This document shows, piece after piece, positions 14,887-24,139 of a stretch of DNA of 35,384 nucleotides. The position numbers were made by a program, and so were the translations under genes. This stretch comes from an uncultured bacterium (GTDB lineage Bacteria; Bacillota; Clostridia; Lachnospirales; Lachnospiraceae): NCBI GenBank assembly GCA_937916345.1, contig CALFUE010000102.1, positions 1-35,384 on the forward strand, given 5' to 3'. The notes beneath the pieces are model-generated. The model worked only from the letters and a program-made list of their open reading frames with translations, searched no databases and was not told the origin of the DNA. The first letter of the stretch is position 1, and the number at the start of each line of letters is the position of its first letter.

Positions 14887-16929
14887 ATGAAAAAATTTTT
14901 TGCAGTAATATCTTCTGTGATAATGGCGGCATCAGCTATGCCGGGGGTGACATACGCGGCAGAAAATCATAATTTAAGTGCAAAAATTTTTGACTTTGAC
15001 GGTACATCGGAAAACGAACTCCTGGTGCGCTTTCACTCGGGCGGCCACGCCTCCCCCCTCTCTGTGGAAGGCGCACGGGTGGCGGACGGTTGCGTCAGAG
15101 TCGACAGCGTATCGGTTTTCGGCGATATGTATATTTCCCTCTTAAAGAGCGACATCTACAGCGCCTCAGAGATCGCGGAAAAAATATCAGGCTTTTCTTA
15201 TATTGAGGGAGCCTCAGAAAATTCATATTTTGAGACGGAGAGCGACTGCTCGGCATCTCAGTGGTATCTGGACGGGGAATACCGGGGTTTAAGGACTGCT
15301 TCCCCCGGCATCAATCACTTAGAGATGGATGTGACCTGTGAGATCACCCCTGTGGTGGCTGTTTTAGACACGGGCGTGGATTACACAAACTCCGATCTCG
15401 CGGAAAGTATGTGGGTGAATCCGTTTTCGGATCTGCCGGGGAAGTACGGCTACGATTTTGGTGATGAGGATGACGATCCAATGGATACAGACGGCCACGG
15501 CACCCACTGCGCGGGTATTATAGCTGCGCAGAGCGACGGAAGCGGAGTGGACGGCATATCTGACGCCCGTATCATGGCGGTAAAGATCGCGGACTCAAAG
15601 GGCAGGATCCGCTCGGCGAATGTGGTGAGAGCCTTCGAGTATGTCTATATGGCAAAAACTCTCGGGGCTGATGTGGTGGCTGTAAACTGTTCCTTCGGCG
15701 GCGGTACGGACAATGGCAATATGCTGCAGGAAGTCATCAATATGCTGGGCTGTGAGGGAGTGCTCACATTCTTTGCGGCGGGAAATGACGGCAAGGATAT
15801 AGCCTCTGACACGCAGCTTCCCCAGGAGGTGCCATTCTGCATTTCCAGCGAGTATATAATAACGGTTGGGGCTGTCTCGCAGGACGAAGCGATAGCTGCA
15901 TTTTCAAATTACAGCAAAAGCTATGTGGATGTGTTCGCCCCGGGAACGGATATAGTCTCGACCTATGTGGAGGAGGGGTTTGTGCCCTTCCTTAAATCAC
16001 GGGAAGATCTGGAAAACGAGGTCGCCTACTACAATGATTTATCCGGAGGTCTTGATAATATCATTCCCGTCGGGATGGAATATATTTATACAGCGGCGGA
16101 TATTGGTATGCTTTCGGATTACGAGACGACCGCTGTTTACGAATCTGCACAGGGATATCTGAACAAAAACGGCTGCATAAAGGTGACAGCCATGAAAAGC
16201 CCTTTTATCCTGGAGAATAATTATATTGAAAAGGGCAATTACGAGGGCGTGGGAATCAGTGCAGCATGCCTGTTGCTGGACGTGACAGATCTCTGTCCCG
16301 ATACCGATGCCGACTATTATTTCGGATGTGTCATGGGAGAGAAGATGGAGGATTCCACGGAGATAGAGTGGAATAATGTGACCGTAAAAAGCACCGCGAG
16401 CCAGAACAGATTTTTCGAGGTGGCGGGCAGAACCTACTTCGCCCTGGCAGGTATAAGCGGCACAAAACCCGGGGAAGTGACTGAGTTTTACATGGATGAG
16501 CTCGCCCTCTCAAAGCCCGGCGTAAACAGCGATCACCTGGAAAAGGTAATGGTCTTGAGCGGTACATCAATGGCGTGCCCCGTGGCGGTCGGTACTTATT
16601 CGGTTCTTGCGGCGGGAAATACCACTCTGCCGGCCGATACCCTGAAAAAAATATTCTTGAAGAACTGCGTTTATGTGGCCTGTCTCCGGACCGCCCCCCC
16701 GGTCCAAAGAAGCCGCTATCCTGAACTTCTCGGACAAATGCGCCAGCGGCGGAGTCGTCGACGCGTCAAAGCTCTACAACAGAGTGACAGGGGTTACAGT
16801 TGCGGGAACAAAGAGCGTCAGCTATTCCGCAAAGAAGAGCTTTTCATTAAAGGCTGCGGTGACTCCGGTATACGCCACAAACACGGCGTTGGAGTATACG
16901 AGCTCAAACACGGCATACGCCACAGTTAA
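14887..16929 (+). CDS. Secreted subtilisin-family (S8) serine protease, frameshifted at its C-terminal end
   Basis: 680 codons in this frame. Signal peptide MKKFFAVISS... with cleavage near TYAAEN, a pro-region (about 28-150), then the S8 catalytic domain: D161 (VLDTGVD), H204 (GHGTHCAG), oxyanion Asn near 300 (AAGN) and S561 (SGTSMACP). About 190 residues (362-555) without protease motifs are inserted between the APGTDI strand and the catalytic Ser. After about residue 605 the sequence turns into basic, non-family residues, while family-like sequence resumes in the next frame. A run of seven C at 16694-16700 marks the shift; six C would restore a product of about 719 residues. It is expected to be exported and may still be an active protease, since the triad is upstream of the shift. 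Confidence 0.85.
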   Translation: MKKFFAVISSVIMAASAMPGVTYAAENHNLSAKIFDFDGTSENELLVRFHSGGHASPLSVEGARVADGCVRVDSVSVFGDMYISLLKSDIYSASEIAEKISGFSYIEGASENSYFETESDCSASQWYLDGEYRGLRTASPGINHLEMDVTCEITPVVAVLDTGVDYTNSDLAESMWVNPFSDLPGKYGYDFGDEDDDPMDTDGHGTHCAGIIAAQSDGSGVDGISDARIMAVKIADSKGRIRSANVVRAFEYVYMAKTLGADVVAVNCSFGGGTDNGNMLQEVINMLGCEGVLTFFAAGNDGKDIASDTQLPQEVPFCISSEYIITVGAVSQDEAIAAFSNYSKSYVDVFAPGTDIVSTYVEEGFVPFLKSREDLENEVAYYNDLSGGLDNIIPVGMEYIYTAADIGMLSDYETTAVYESAQGYLNKNGCIKVTAMKSPFILENNYIEKGNYEGVGISAACLLLDVTDLCPDTDADYYFGCVMGEKMEDSTEIEWNNVTVKSTASQNRFFEVAGRTYFALAGISGTKPGEVTEFYMDELALSKPGVNSDHLEKVMVLSGTSMACPVAVGTYSVLAAGNTTLPADTLKKIFLKNCVYVACLRTAPPVQRSRYPELLGQMRQRRSRRRVKALQQSDRGYSCGNKERQLFRKEELFIKGCGDSGIRHKHGVGVYELKHGIRHS

Positions 16930-17047
16930 TTCCGGGGGAAAGGTTACCCTGAAGAAAAAAGGCATAGGACATACTGTAAAGATCACTGTCAGAGCACTGG
17001 ATAAATCCGGCAAAAAGGCGGTGTGCAAGCTTACGATAAAAAAATAA
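16701..17047 (+). pseudogene. C-terminal part of the subtilase, displaced by +1 frameshift
   Basis: Continues the protease in the other frame: the end of the catalytic domain (NFSDKCASGGVVDASKLYN), then an Ig-like Big2-type domain (VTVAGTKSVSYSAKKSFSLK to VKITVRALDKSGKK) and a lysine-rich end. The frame stays open back to an ATG at 16673, but that start has no ribosome binding site and a free-standing protein would be meaningless. It is best read as the separated end of the upstream gene, joined in a strain with six C in the tract, by slippage, or after correcting a sequencing error. Confidence 0.75.
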
Positions 17048-17062
17048 AAGGATTGGTGAAAA

Positions 17063-17947
17063 ATGGAAGAAAACGGATTGAGGGAGCTCGAGGAGCTGAT
17101 AGAGCGGATTAAAAAACAGGAGGAAAAGCCTTCGGCACAGGAGCTCATGGGACGCATGGACAAACTCAGGTTCTATGTGCCCGTGATGGTGGACGACAAA
17201 AATGTCTTAAAGGCACTGAATGACGAGATAAAGACCACTGGAAAGGCAAAGCTCCCCTCGGGAGCCGGCACGAGGCTTCTTCTGATAAACAATGACAAAA
17301 AGGAGCAGTTTGTGGGTATTTATACTGCGTCCTCGCAGATTCCGGGCAATATGAAGAACAACTGCGTCATCCAGATGCCCTTTGCGGATGTGCTGAAATT
17401 TGCCGGCGATCCCGCACACAAGTGCGTGGGTGTGGTGGTTAATCCCTTCACACAGAATTTTATGCTGAAGGTGCAGATGAACGCGCCGGGTCAGAGTGGG
17501 CAGCCCGTACAGCTCACCCCGGAGCAAATCCACGATCTCGCCAGGAGAAATGTGGAGTATGTATTGATGCCCAGAGGCGTATATCAGGAGGGCAAGGACT
17601 ATTTCGACCATATAAACGCGGATTTTATTTACGGAATGTATAATGGTCAGTATTCCGGAAAGCTGCCGTGTCCCATAAAGAGGGAGCAGGTCGAGGTGAT
17701 GAGCTTAGGGATTTCCGAAAATCTGGATCTGACGGATATCGTGCTGCCGGCGGCTCCCGGGAGCAGCAAGGTGGCCAGACACATACTGATCACCTGGGAC
17801 AAGGCTAAGGATCGCGCGGGATATTATGTCATAGCCGACAAATTCCTCTTTGTGGCGGAGGACGGGAAGGTGACTGAGCTTTCCGGGATGCCGGCGGAGG
17901 GAACGGAGATGACAGCGGTGCTTGAGCTGGAAGAAAAGAGAGAGTAA
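17063..17947 (+). CDS. SseB-family protein
   Basis: 294 residues. Residues about 30-130 resemble the SseB N-terminal domain (KLRFYVPVMVD... LLINNDKKEQFVGIYTASS), followed by a second domain (about 150-290) with a PRGVYQEGKDYFDHI segment. No signal peptide, membrane segment or catalytic motif. The short N-terminal helix is acidic and lysine-rich. In Clostridia such proteins are common and of unknown role; the name comes from enterobacterial type III secretion, which is absent here. It is separated by two bases from the next small gene and heads a compact group with GH13, proC and the CYTH gene. Confidence 0.75.
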   Translation: MEENGLRELEELIERIKKQEEKPSAQELMGRMDKLRFYVPVMVDDKNVLKALNDEIKTTGKAKLPSGAGTRLLLINNDKKEQFVGIYTASSQIPGNMKNNCVIQMPFADVLKFAGDPAHKCVGVVVNPFTQNFMLKVQMNAPGQSGQPVQLTPEQIHDLARRNVEYVLMPRGVYQEGKDYFDHINADFIYGMYNGQYSGKLPCPIKREQVEVMSLGISENLDLTDIVLPAAPGSSKVARHILITWDKAKDRAGYYVIADKFLFVAEDGKVTELSGMPAEGTEMTAVLELEEKRE

Positions 17948-17949
17948 AG

Positions 17950-18177
17950 ATGAGTGAAGAACAGGTGAATCCTTTGCTGATGCAATATCTGGACATCGAG
18001 GATTACAATAAAAAAAGAGATTTTCTGAGGCTTCATGAGATGGAAATGACGACGCGCCTGCTGAATGATATAGCTGTCTGTGAGGACACGGTGCTTCCGG
18101 ACGGGAGCACGGCTCAGATGCTTGACGCGCTCTACTTTTTCATCTCGACGAAGGCAAGATATGAGGTAAAAAGATAA
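17950..18177 (+). CDS. Hypothetical protein, 75 residues
   Basis: A small, soluble, mostly helical acidic protein without cysteine pairs, signal peptide or a motif I recognise. It is credible as a gene because it starts two bases after the SseB-like stop, has AGAGAGTAAAG upstream, and its stop (TAA 18175-18177) overlaps the GH13 start by one base. The spacing suggests coupled translation with both neighbours. I cannot propose a function. Confidence 0.7.
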   Translation: MSEEQVNPLLMQYLDIEDYNKKRDFLRLHEMEMTTRLLNDIAVCEDTVLPDGSTAQMLDALYFFISTKARYEVKR

Positions 18178-19946
18178 TGGATTTTAATGCCGTATATCAT
18201 GAGGCACGCCAGAATTACTGTTATCCTTTGAACGAGAATGAACTGATCATAAATATAAAGACCGGCTATGATGTGAGATCCGTAAATATCGTGGCCGGAG
18301 ATCCCTTTGCGGCCGGCATATTAGGCGGCGGGGAGACATGGGAGGGAACAGCCGCTCCCATAATTTATACAAAAAGGCTGAAGAACCAGCTGTGGTGGAC
18401 CACCACCGTGACGCCGGAATTCAAGAGGCTGAAGTATTATTTTGAGCTGATCACGGATGCTGAGGAATGGCTCTATTTCGAGGACGGTTTTGTCAGCAGG
18501 GAGCAGTTTTCCCTGGAGGGGCGCAGCCGCCAGTGCTTCACTTATCCCTGGATGAATGAGAGCGATGTGAACAGGACACCTTCCTGGGTGAACAGCACCG
18601 TATGGTATCAGATTTTTCCCGATAGATTCTGTAACGGAGACAGCTCTCTGGATCCGGAGGGTGTACTGCCCTGGGGCGGCAGGAACGAAGAGGTGAAGGA
18701 TCACTCGGTCTTCTACGGAGGAGATTTGCCCGGTATCATATCAAAGCTGGACTATCTGCAGGAGCTGGGGATCACGGGCATTTATCTCACCCCTGTGAAT
18801 GAGGCTCCCTCAAATCATAAATATGACACCAGTGATTATGAGAGGATAGACCCCCGGTTTGGGGACGAATCCACCATGAAAAGACTGGTGGCTGAGGCTC
18901 ACGAGCGGGGAATCAGGGTTATGCTTGACGGCGTGTTCAATCACTGCGGCAGATATTTCGCCCCCTGGAGGGATGTGCTGGAAAAGGGACCTGAATCGAA
19001 GTATTACGACTGGTTCATGATAAAGAAATGGCCCCTGTCAAAGGACGGTACCGCCGCAAAAAAGGGAGAGCTTTACACCTTCGCCTTTTACGACAATATG
19101 CCGAAGCTGAATACAAACAATAAAGAAGTGAGGGACTACTTCACGAATGTGGTCTGCGGCTGGGTGGAAAAATACGGCGTTGACGGCATCAGACTTGATG
19201 TAGCAAACGAGATATCCCACCGTTTCTGCAAGGAGTTACGGGAAAGGGTAAAGGCCGTGAAGCCTGAGGTCTATATTCTGGGAGAGATCTGGCACAATGC
19301 TTTTCCCTGGCTGTGCGGCGATGAGTTTGACGCTGTGATGAATTATCCGCTGGGAGAGAGCATCAAGGATTTCTGGATTGACAAGAGCCTGACGAACGAG
19401 GATTTTGAGTATACCGTAAACCGCTGCTATACCATGTATATGCAGCAGACAAACGATGTGCTCTTCAATCTCCTGGATTCCCACGATACGAAAAGGCTGC
19501 GAAGCTGCGTGAAGAGTCTGGATGAGTATTTCGCTCAGCTGGCGGTGCTGTTTGCCATGCCGGGAAGCCCCTGTATCTACTATGGCACTGAGATCGCTAT
19601 GGACGGGGGTTACGACCCGGACAACCGCAGATGTATGCCATGGGATGAGATAGAGGCGGGAGCCTTCAATGAGAGGATCGAGATAGTGAGGGATCTGATA
19701 GCCCTGAGAAAAAAGGAGCCCCTCCTCTCAAGCAGGAACTTCCACTTCCCCAATGAGTTCGCGGGACACCCCCGCGTGATACAGTTCAGAAAGGTTGACA
19801 ACGAAAAACAGTATCTGGAGATAATAATAAACGCGGGAGACGAGGATGTGGACATTTTGCCCAAGGGCGAGATACTGCTCCAGCGGCATTTTATAGATAA
19901 TTCATTGCTGGTGAATGGTCTGATCATCAGAAAGGTAGGATTTTGA
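18177..19946 (+). CDS. GH13 alpha-glycosidase, neopullulanase/cyclomaltodextrinase type
   Basis: 589 residues. An N-terminal beta domain of about 125 residues (CBM34-like) precedes the GH13 barrel, which begins VWYQIFPDRFCNGD. The conserved regions are DGVFNHCG, GIRLDVANE (nucleophile D341), ILGEIWH (acid/base E370) and LLDSHDT (D437). Length and the N-terminal domain point to subfamily GH13_20, enzymes that hydrolyse cyclodextrins, pullulan or maltodextrins. No signal peptide is present, so it should act inside the cell on imported oligosaccharides, possibly supplied by the ABC importer at 26345-29771. It is followed by proC after one base. Confidence 0.92.
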   Translation: MDFNAVYHEARQNYCYPLNENELIINIKTGYDVRSVNIVAGDPFAAGILGGGETWEGTAAPIIYTKRLKNQLWWTTTVTPEFKRLKYYFELITDAEEWLYFEDGFVSREQFSLEGRSRQCFTYPWMNESDVNRTPSWVNSTVWYQIFPDRFCNGDSSLDPEGVLPWGGRNEEVKDHSVFYGGDLPGIISKLDYLQELGITGIYLTPVNEAPSNHKYDTSDYERIDPRFGDESTMKRLVAEAHERGIRVMLDGVFNHCGRYFAPWRDVLEKGPESKYYDWFMIKKWPLSKDGTAAKKGELYTFAFYDNMPKLNTNNKEVRDYFTNVVCGWVEKYGVDGIRLDVANEISHRFCKELRERVKAVKPEVYILGEIWHNAFPWLCGDEFDAVMNYPLGESIKDFWIDKSLTNEDFEYTVNRCYTMYMQQTNDVLFNLLDSHDTKRLRSCVKSLDEYFAQLAVLFAMPGSPCIYYGTEIAMDGGYDPDNRRCMPWDEIEAGAFNERIEIVRDLIALRKKEPLLSSRNFHFPNEFAGHPRVIQFRKVDNEKQYLEIIINAGDEDVDILPKGEILLQRHFIDNSLLVNGLIIRKVGF

Positions 19947-19947
19947 T

Positions 19948-20748
19948 ATGGAAAAAAAGATAGCATTTATAGGAGCGGGAAATATGGGCAGAGCCATGGT
20001 TCACGGGATCGTCGGCTCGGGAGTCGCAGACGCGAAATCCGTGTTTGTGGCTGACCCGGATTCCGCAGCGCTGGAGGATTTACGGGCTGCCACGGGGGTG
20101 AACACCTCCTCGGTAAACCGCGAGGTAGCGAGGGTTGCGGATGTGCTGTTTCTATCGGTAAAGCCTTATCTCTACGGTGATGTAATAGACGACATCAAGG
20201 ATGCGCTTCCGGAGCAGGCAGTGGTTGTATCCATCGCCCCGGGCGTTACCATAGACTTTATGGAAAAGAGATTCGGCAGAAAAGTAAAGATCATCCGCAC
20301 CATGCCAAACACTCCCGCTCTCGTGGGAGAGGGAATGATGGGAATGTGCCCGGGAACCTTTGCGGCGCAGTTTGATGTGGAGATGGTGAGGGAGATATGT
20401 TCTTCCTTTGCCGTGACAGAGATCGTGAATGAAAACCTGATGGATGTGGTGACGGCGGTCAGCGGCTCTTCGCCCGCCTATGTATATATGTTCATAGAGG
20501 CCATGGCGGATGCCGCGGTCATGGGCGGCATGACAAGAGACAGGGCTTACACCTTTGCGGCACAGTCTGTCTATGGCTCCGCAAAGATGGTGCTTGAGAC
20601 GGGACTTCATCCCGGAGTGTTAAAGGATATGGTTTGCTCTCCCGGAGGTACCACCATCCGCGCCGTAAAGGTGCTGGAGGAGCGCGGCATGAGAGCTGCC
20701 GTGATCGATGCCGTGGAGGAGTGCATGAAGGCTTCCCGGGGAGAATGA
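19948..20748 (+). CDS. proC: Pyrroline-5-carboxylate reductase
   Basis: 266 residues. The N-terminal nucleotide-binding motif is FIGAGNMGRAM; RTMPNTPALVGEGM, AVSGSSPAYVYMF and SPGGTTIRAV are the C-terminal family signatures. It catalyses the NAD(P)H-dependent last step of proline synthesis. It starts one base after the GH13 stop and ends one base before the CYTH gene, so it belongs to a compact, functionally mixed operon. Confidence 0.96.
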   Translation: MEKKIAFIGAGNMGRAMVHGIVGSGVADAKSVFVADPDSAALEDLRAATGVNTSSVNREVARVADVLFLSVKPYLYGDVIDDIKDALPEQAVVVSIAPGVTIDFMEKRFGRKVKIIRTMPNTPALVGEGMMGMCPGTFAAQFDVEMVREICSSFAVTEIVNENLMDVVTAVSGSSPAYVYMFIEAMADAAVMGGMTRDRAYTFAAQSVYGSAKMVLETGLHPGVLKDMVCSPGGTTIRAVKVLEERGMRAAVIDAVEECMKASRGE

Positions 20749-20749
20749 T

Positions 20750-21205
20750 ATGGAGATCGAGCGCAAATTTCTCGTGAGAGAAATGCCAAAGCTGACAGCT
20801 TATCCCGTGAAAAAACTGGAGCAGGGTTATCTGTCCACCGGACCGGTGGTTCGGGTGAGAAGAGAGGACAATGAGTATTACCTCACCTACAAGGGCGGAG
20901 GCCTTGTGGCGAGAGAGGAATACAATCTGCCCCTAAGCAGGGAAGCCTACGAGCATCTGCGGGAAAAGTGCGACGGAAATCTCATCACAAAAAAGAGATA
21001 CCTGATCCCCCTGGGGGAACTCACCGCAGAACTGGACGTGTTCGAAGGAGCCATGGAAGGCCTCATTATGGCTGAGGTGGAGTTTTCCACCCTGGAGGAG
21101 GCATATGCCTTCACGCCCCCGGACTGGATGGGGAAGGATGTGACGGAGGATGTCCGTTATCATAATTCGTATATGATCAACTATACATATAAAGAATTAT
21201 TCTAA
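20750..21205 (+). CDS. CYTH-domain (triphosphate tunnel metalloenzyme) protein
   Basis: 151 residues. It begins MEIERKFLV, the ExExK signature of CYTH proteins, and later shows RVRREDNEYYLTYK, KKRYLIP and AELDVF, where the charged residues line the tunnel that binds triphosphate and metal. Single-domain bacterial members are often tripolyphosphatases; adenylate cyclase (CyaB type) and thiamine-triphosphatase are known alternatives, so activity is not assigned. It is the last gene of the group starting at 17063. Confidence 0.9.
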   Translation: MEIERKFLVREMPKLTAYPVKKLEQGYLSTGPVVRVRREDNEYYLTYKGGGLVAREEYNLPLSREAYEHLREKCDGNLITKKRYLIPLGELTAELDVFEGAMEGLIMAEVEFSTLEEAYAFTPPDWMGKDVTEDVRYHNSYMINYTYKELF

Positions 21206-21234
21206 CTTTCGACGACTGACGATAACGATGCATG

Positions 21235-21269
21235 GGCGGGGGCAAAATACCTTTTGACCCCGACATCAT
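21235..21269 (+). repeat. Dispersed hairpin element, copy C (core only)
   Basis: A 33-nt stretch (21237-21269) is identical to the reverse complement of copy A. It keeps the GGGGGCAAAA / TTTTGACCCC hairpin but lacks the second, GCACAC-type hairpin. It lies 58 bp before the flavodiiron protein start, with its TTTTGACC arm pointing toward that gene. Confidence 0.8.
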
Positions 21270-21327
21270 TGTGTGTGGAACTTAAGTAAACGCTGATTAT
21301 TTGCAGCAATAGAGGAGGAAAAGAAAA

Positions 21328-22506
21328 ATGAAACCTGTTATTTCAGATGCGATCCGATATGTGGGCGTAGACGACGACACCCTGGATATTTTTGAGAGTC
21401 AGTATATTCTGGAAAATGGAGTGTCCTACAATTCCTATGTGATCCTGGATGAAAAAATTGCCATTATGGATACCGTGGACAAGCGCTGCACCGACGAGTG
21501 GCTCGCCAATGTGGAGGAAACTTTGGGAGGCAGCAAACCCGACTATATCGTGGTTCATCACATGGAGCCGGATCACTCGGGAAGCCTGGCCGACGCTCTG
21601 GAAAAGTATCCCGACGCGGTAGTGGTGGCGTCCGCAAAGGCCTTTACATTTATGGATCAGTTCCTGAGCAATACCGAAGGCTTAAAAAAGCTGGTGGTAA
21701 AGGATGGGGACACCCTTTCTCTCGGGAGTCATACTCTGAGCTTTATAGCCGCGCCGATGGTGCACTGGCCGGAGGTCATGATGAGCTACGAGAGCCTGGA
21801 AAAGGTTGTTTTCAGCGCGGATGGCTTTGGAAAGTTCGGTACCTTAAAGACTGATGAGGACTGGGCCTGCGAGGCAAGAAGATATTATTTTAATATCGTC
21901 GGAAAATACGGCGCATCCGTTCAGGCTGTATTAAAAAAGATTAACGACAATGACCTCGACATCGAAAAGATACTCCCTCTTCACGGACCGATCCTGGACA
22001 GTGACATCAGTTATTATATGGGGCTCTATGATGTGTGGTCGAGATACGAGCCGGAGTCAAAGGGCGTATTTATAGCCTGCGCTTCGATTCATGGAAATAC
22101 GGCTCACGCCGCGAATGTGCTGGCCGAAAAGATCAAGGCTCTGGGCGAGGAGAGGGTCGTTGTTGCGGATCTTTCCAGAGAGGATATCGCGGAGTGCGTG
22201 GAGGACGCTTTCCGTCACGACCGCATGATCCTTGCCTCTGCGTCTTATGACGCCGGCGCGTTTATGCCGATGGAGGATTTCCTCCATCACCTCGTCAGAA
22301 AGACCTATCAGAACCGTACTGTGGGTCTCCTGGAGAACGGTACCTGGGCTCCCAGCGCCTTAAAGACAATGAAGGGATATCTCGAGGAGATGAAGAATAT
22401 CAGGATATTGGATGAGACTGTCAGCATAAAGTCGACATATAAGCCTGCCGATGAGGATGCGATGGACGCTCTTGCAAAGGCGATATTTGAGGCGGGAAGA
22501 ACCTGA
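21328..22506 (+). CDS. A-type flavodiiron protein (oxygen/NO reductase)
   Basis: 392 residues, normal for the family. The N-terminal metallo-beta-lactamase-like domain carries diiron ligands HMEPDH (H78, E80, D82, H83), MVHWPEV and PLHGP. The C-terminal flavodoxin domain (from about residue 250) has the FMN loop SIHGNTAHAA. It reduces O2 to water or NO to N2O with electrons from rubredoxin or ferredoxin and protects anaerobes. It is preceded by hairpin element C and a strong GAGGAGG, and followed by its own terminator. The reverse rubrerythrin at 25546 and the [FeFe]-hydrogenase at 22628 are nearby redox partners by function, not proven. Confidence 0.93.
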   Translation: MKPVISDAIRYVGVDDDTLDIFESQYILENGVSYNSYVILDEKIAIMDTVDKRCTDEWLANVEETLGGSKPDYIVVHHMEPDHSGSLADALEKYPDAVVVASAKAFTFMDQFLSNTEGLKKLVVKDGDTLSLGSHTLSFIAAPMVHWPEVMMSYESLEKVVFSADGFGKFGTLKTDEDWACEARRYYFNIVGKYGASVQAVLKKINDNDLDIEKILPLHGPILDSDISYYMGLYDVWSRYEPESKGVFIACASIHGNTAHAANVLAEKIKALGEERVVVADLSREDIAECVEDAFRHDRMILASASYDAGAFMPMEDFLHHLVRKTYQNRTVGLLENGTWAPSALKTMKGYLEEMKNIRILDETVSIKSTYKPADEDAMDALAKAIFEAGRT

Positions 22507-22544
22507 ATAAAATTTTTGGATTGTACTTCCAAAAGTGCCTTTTT

Positions 22545-22575
22545 AAGGAACCACGCTGTTGCGGGTTCCTTTTTA
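22545..22575 (+). terminator. Rho-independent terminator
   Basis: AAGGAACC (22545-22552) pairs with GGTTCCTT (22564-22571), with an inner CGC/GCG stem and a TGTT loop, and T residues following. It ends the flavodiiron protein transcript. Confidence 0.9.
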
Positions 22576-22627
22576 TTATGTTAAAATAAAAAAAGGTGTA
22601 TTGGAAATTTTTTTATGGAGGGTTTAT

Positions 22628-24139
22628 ATGAGAGGTATAGAGACATCAGTGCGAAAGATCCGTCATCAGGTATTTGCCGAGGTGGCGAGGCTTGCTTTTG
22701 AACTCGGGGAGAACACTGATCTGAACGGTGCCATTGAGGCGATCCCCTACAAGATCACACCGGACGACAAGCCGCTCTACCGCGACAGTATCTACAGAGA
22801 GCGCGCCATCGCGGCCGAGAGGGTGAGGCTGGCAATGGGTATGAGCCTGCGTCCGGAGAACAAGCCGGTCCATGTCACCAGCGGACTTTCTGCAAGCAAC
22901 ATTTCCGACAAATACTATGAGCCGCCCCTCATGCAGGTCATTCCGTCTGCGTGCGATATGTGCGAGCACAATGTATATGAGGTAAGCGACCAGTGCCACG
23001 GCTGCGTGGCGCATCCCTGCATGGAGGTCTGCCCGAAGCAGGCTATCTCCATGGTAAATGGTAAAGCACATATCGACAGGGAAAAATGTATCAAGTGCGG
23101 CAAGTGCAAGGCTATATGTCCCTACGACGCCATCGCCCACAAGATGCGCCCCTGCGCTTCCGCCTGTGGTATAAGCGCAATCGGAAGTGATGATCAGGGC
23201 CGCGCGAAGATCGATAATGATAAGTGTGTTTCCTGCGGACAGTGCATGGTCGCATGTCCCTTCGGAGCCATCGCGGACAAATCACAGATATTCCAGCTGA
23301 TCCGCGCCATCCAAAAGGGCGACGAGGTAGTGGCCGAGGTAGCTCCCGCCATAATCGGACAGTTCGGTCCGAATGTGCGCCTCTGGAAGATCAAGGCAGC
23401 TCTCCTGGAGCTGGGCTTCAAGGAGGTTTACGAGACGGCTCTTGGTGCCGATATCGGCGCCATCACCGAGGCTCATCACTATGTAAATGAGGTAAAGACC
23501 GGAAAGCTTCCCTTCCTCCTTACATCCTGCTGCCCGTCCTGGTCGATGCTGGCAAAGGAGACGCTGCCTGAGGATGTGATTGAGACCGTGTCGTCGGCGC
23601 TGACGCCCATGGTCGCTACGGCCCGTTCCATCAAGCAGAAGAGACCGAATGCCAGAGTTGTTTTTGTCGGACCCTGCGCTTCCAAAAAGCTGGAGGCTTC
23701 CCGTACCACGATCCGCAGTGATGTGGACTTCGTCATCACCTTTGAGGAGCTCTCCGCAATGCTCGACGCGAAGGGCATCAAATTCGATGAGCTCGAGGAG
23801 GTTCCGGTACATGACGCCACGGGAGCCGGGCGGGGCTACGGTGTGGCAGGCGGTGTGGCAAAGGCTATCGAGGACTGCATAAATGAATATTACCCGGAAA
23901 CCGAGGTTTTGATAGAGCATGCGGAAGGTCTGGACAATCTGAAAAAGATACTGATGCTGGCAAAGGCAGGAAAGAAGGACGGCTGTCTGATAGAGGGCAT
24001 GGCGTGCCCCGGAGGCTGCGTTGCCGGAGCCGGAACCTGCATACAGGTATCGCAGGGCGCTTCGGCCGTCAGAAAATTTGTATCTGATTCTACTACAAAG
24101 CTGCCTGCAAAGGATCTGGAAAAGATAGATCTGCCATGA
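22628..24139 (+). CDS. Monomeric [FeFe]-hydrogenase, probably group B
   Basis: 503 residues. The N-terminal half holds cysteines for several [4Fe-4S] clusters (C109-C135, then CIKCGKCKAICP at 154-165 and CVSCGQCMVACP at 200-211). The H-cluster motifs follow: L1 TSCCPSW (299-305), L2 GPCASKK (348-354) and L3 EGMACPGGC (456-464). L1 carries Ser where group A enzymes usually have Gly, and L2 starts with Gly rather than Met; together with the domain layout this points to the group B hydrogenases typical of gut Firmicutes. It should oxidise ferredoxin and evolve H2. A longer TTG start at 22559 overlaps the previous terminator, so ATG 22628 with GGAGG is chosen. No maturases (hydE/F/G) are in the window. 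Confidence 0.88.
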   Translation: MRGIETSVRKIRHQVFAEVARLAFELGENTDLNGAIEAIPYKITPDDKPLYRDSIYRERAIAAERVRLAMGMSLRPENKPVHVTSGLSASNISDKYYEPPLMQVIPSACDMCEHNVYEVSDQCHGCVAHPCMEVCPKQAISMVNGKAHIDREKCIKCGKCKAICPYDAIAHKMRPCASACGISAIGSDDQGRAKIDNDKCVSCGQCMVACPFGAIADKSQIFQLIRAIQKGDEVVAEVAPAIIGQFGPNVRLWKIKAALLELGFKEVYETALGADIGAITEAHHYVNEVKTGKLPFLLTSCCPSWSMLAKETLPEDVIETVSSALTPMVATARSIKQKRPNARVVFVGPCASKKLEASRTTIRSDVDFVITFEELSAMLDAKGIKFDELEEVPVHDATGAGRGYGVAGGVAKAIEDCINEYYPETEVLIEHAEGLDNLKKILMLAKAGKKDGCLIEGMACPGGCVAGAGTCIQVSQGASAVRKFVSDSTTKLPAKDLEKIDLP

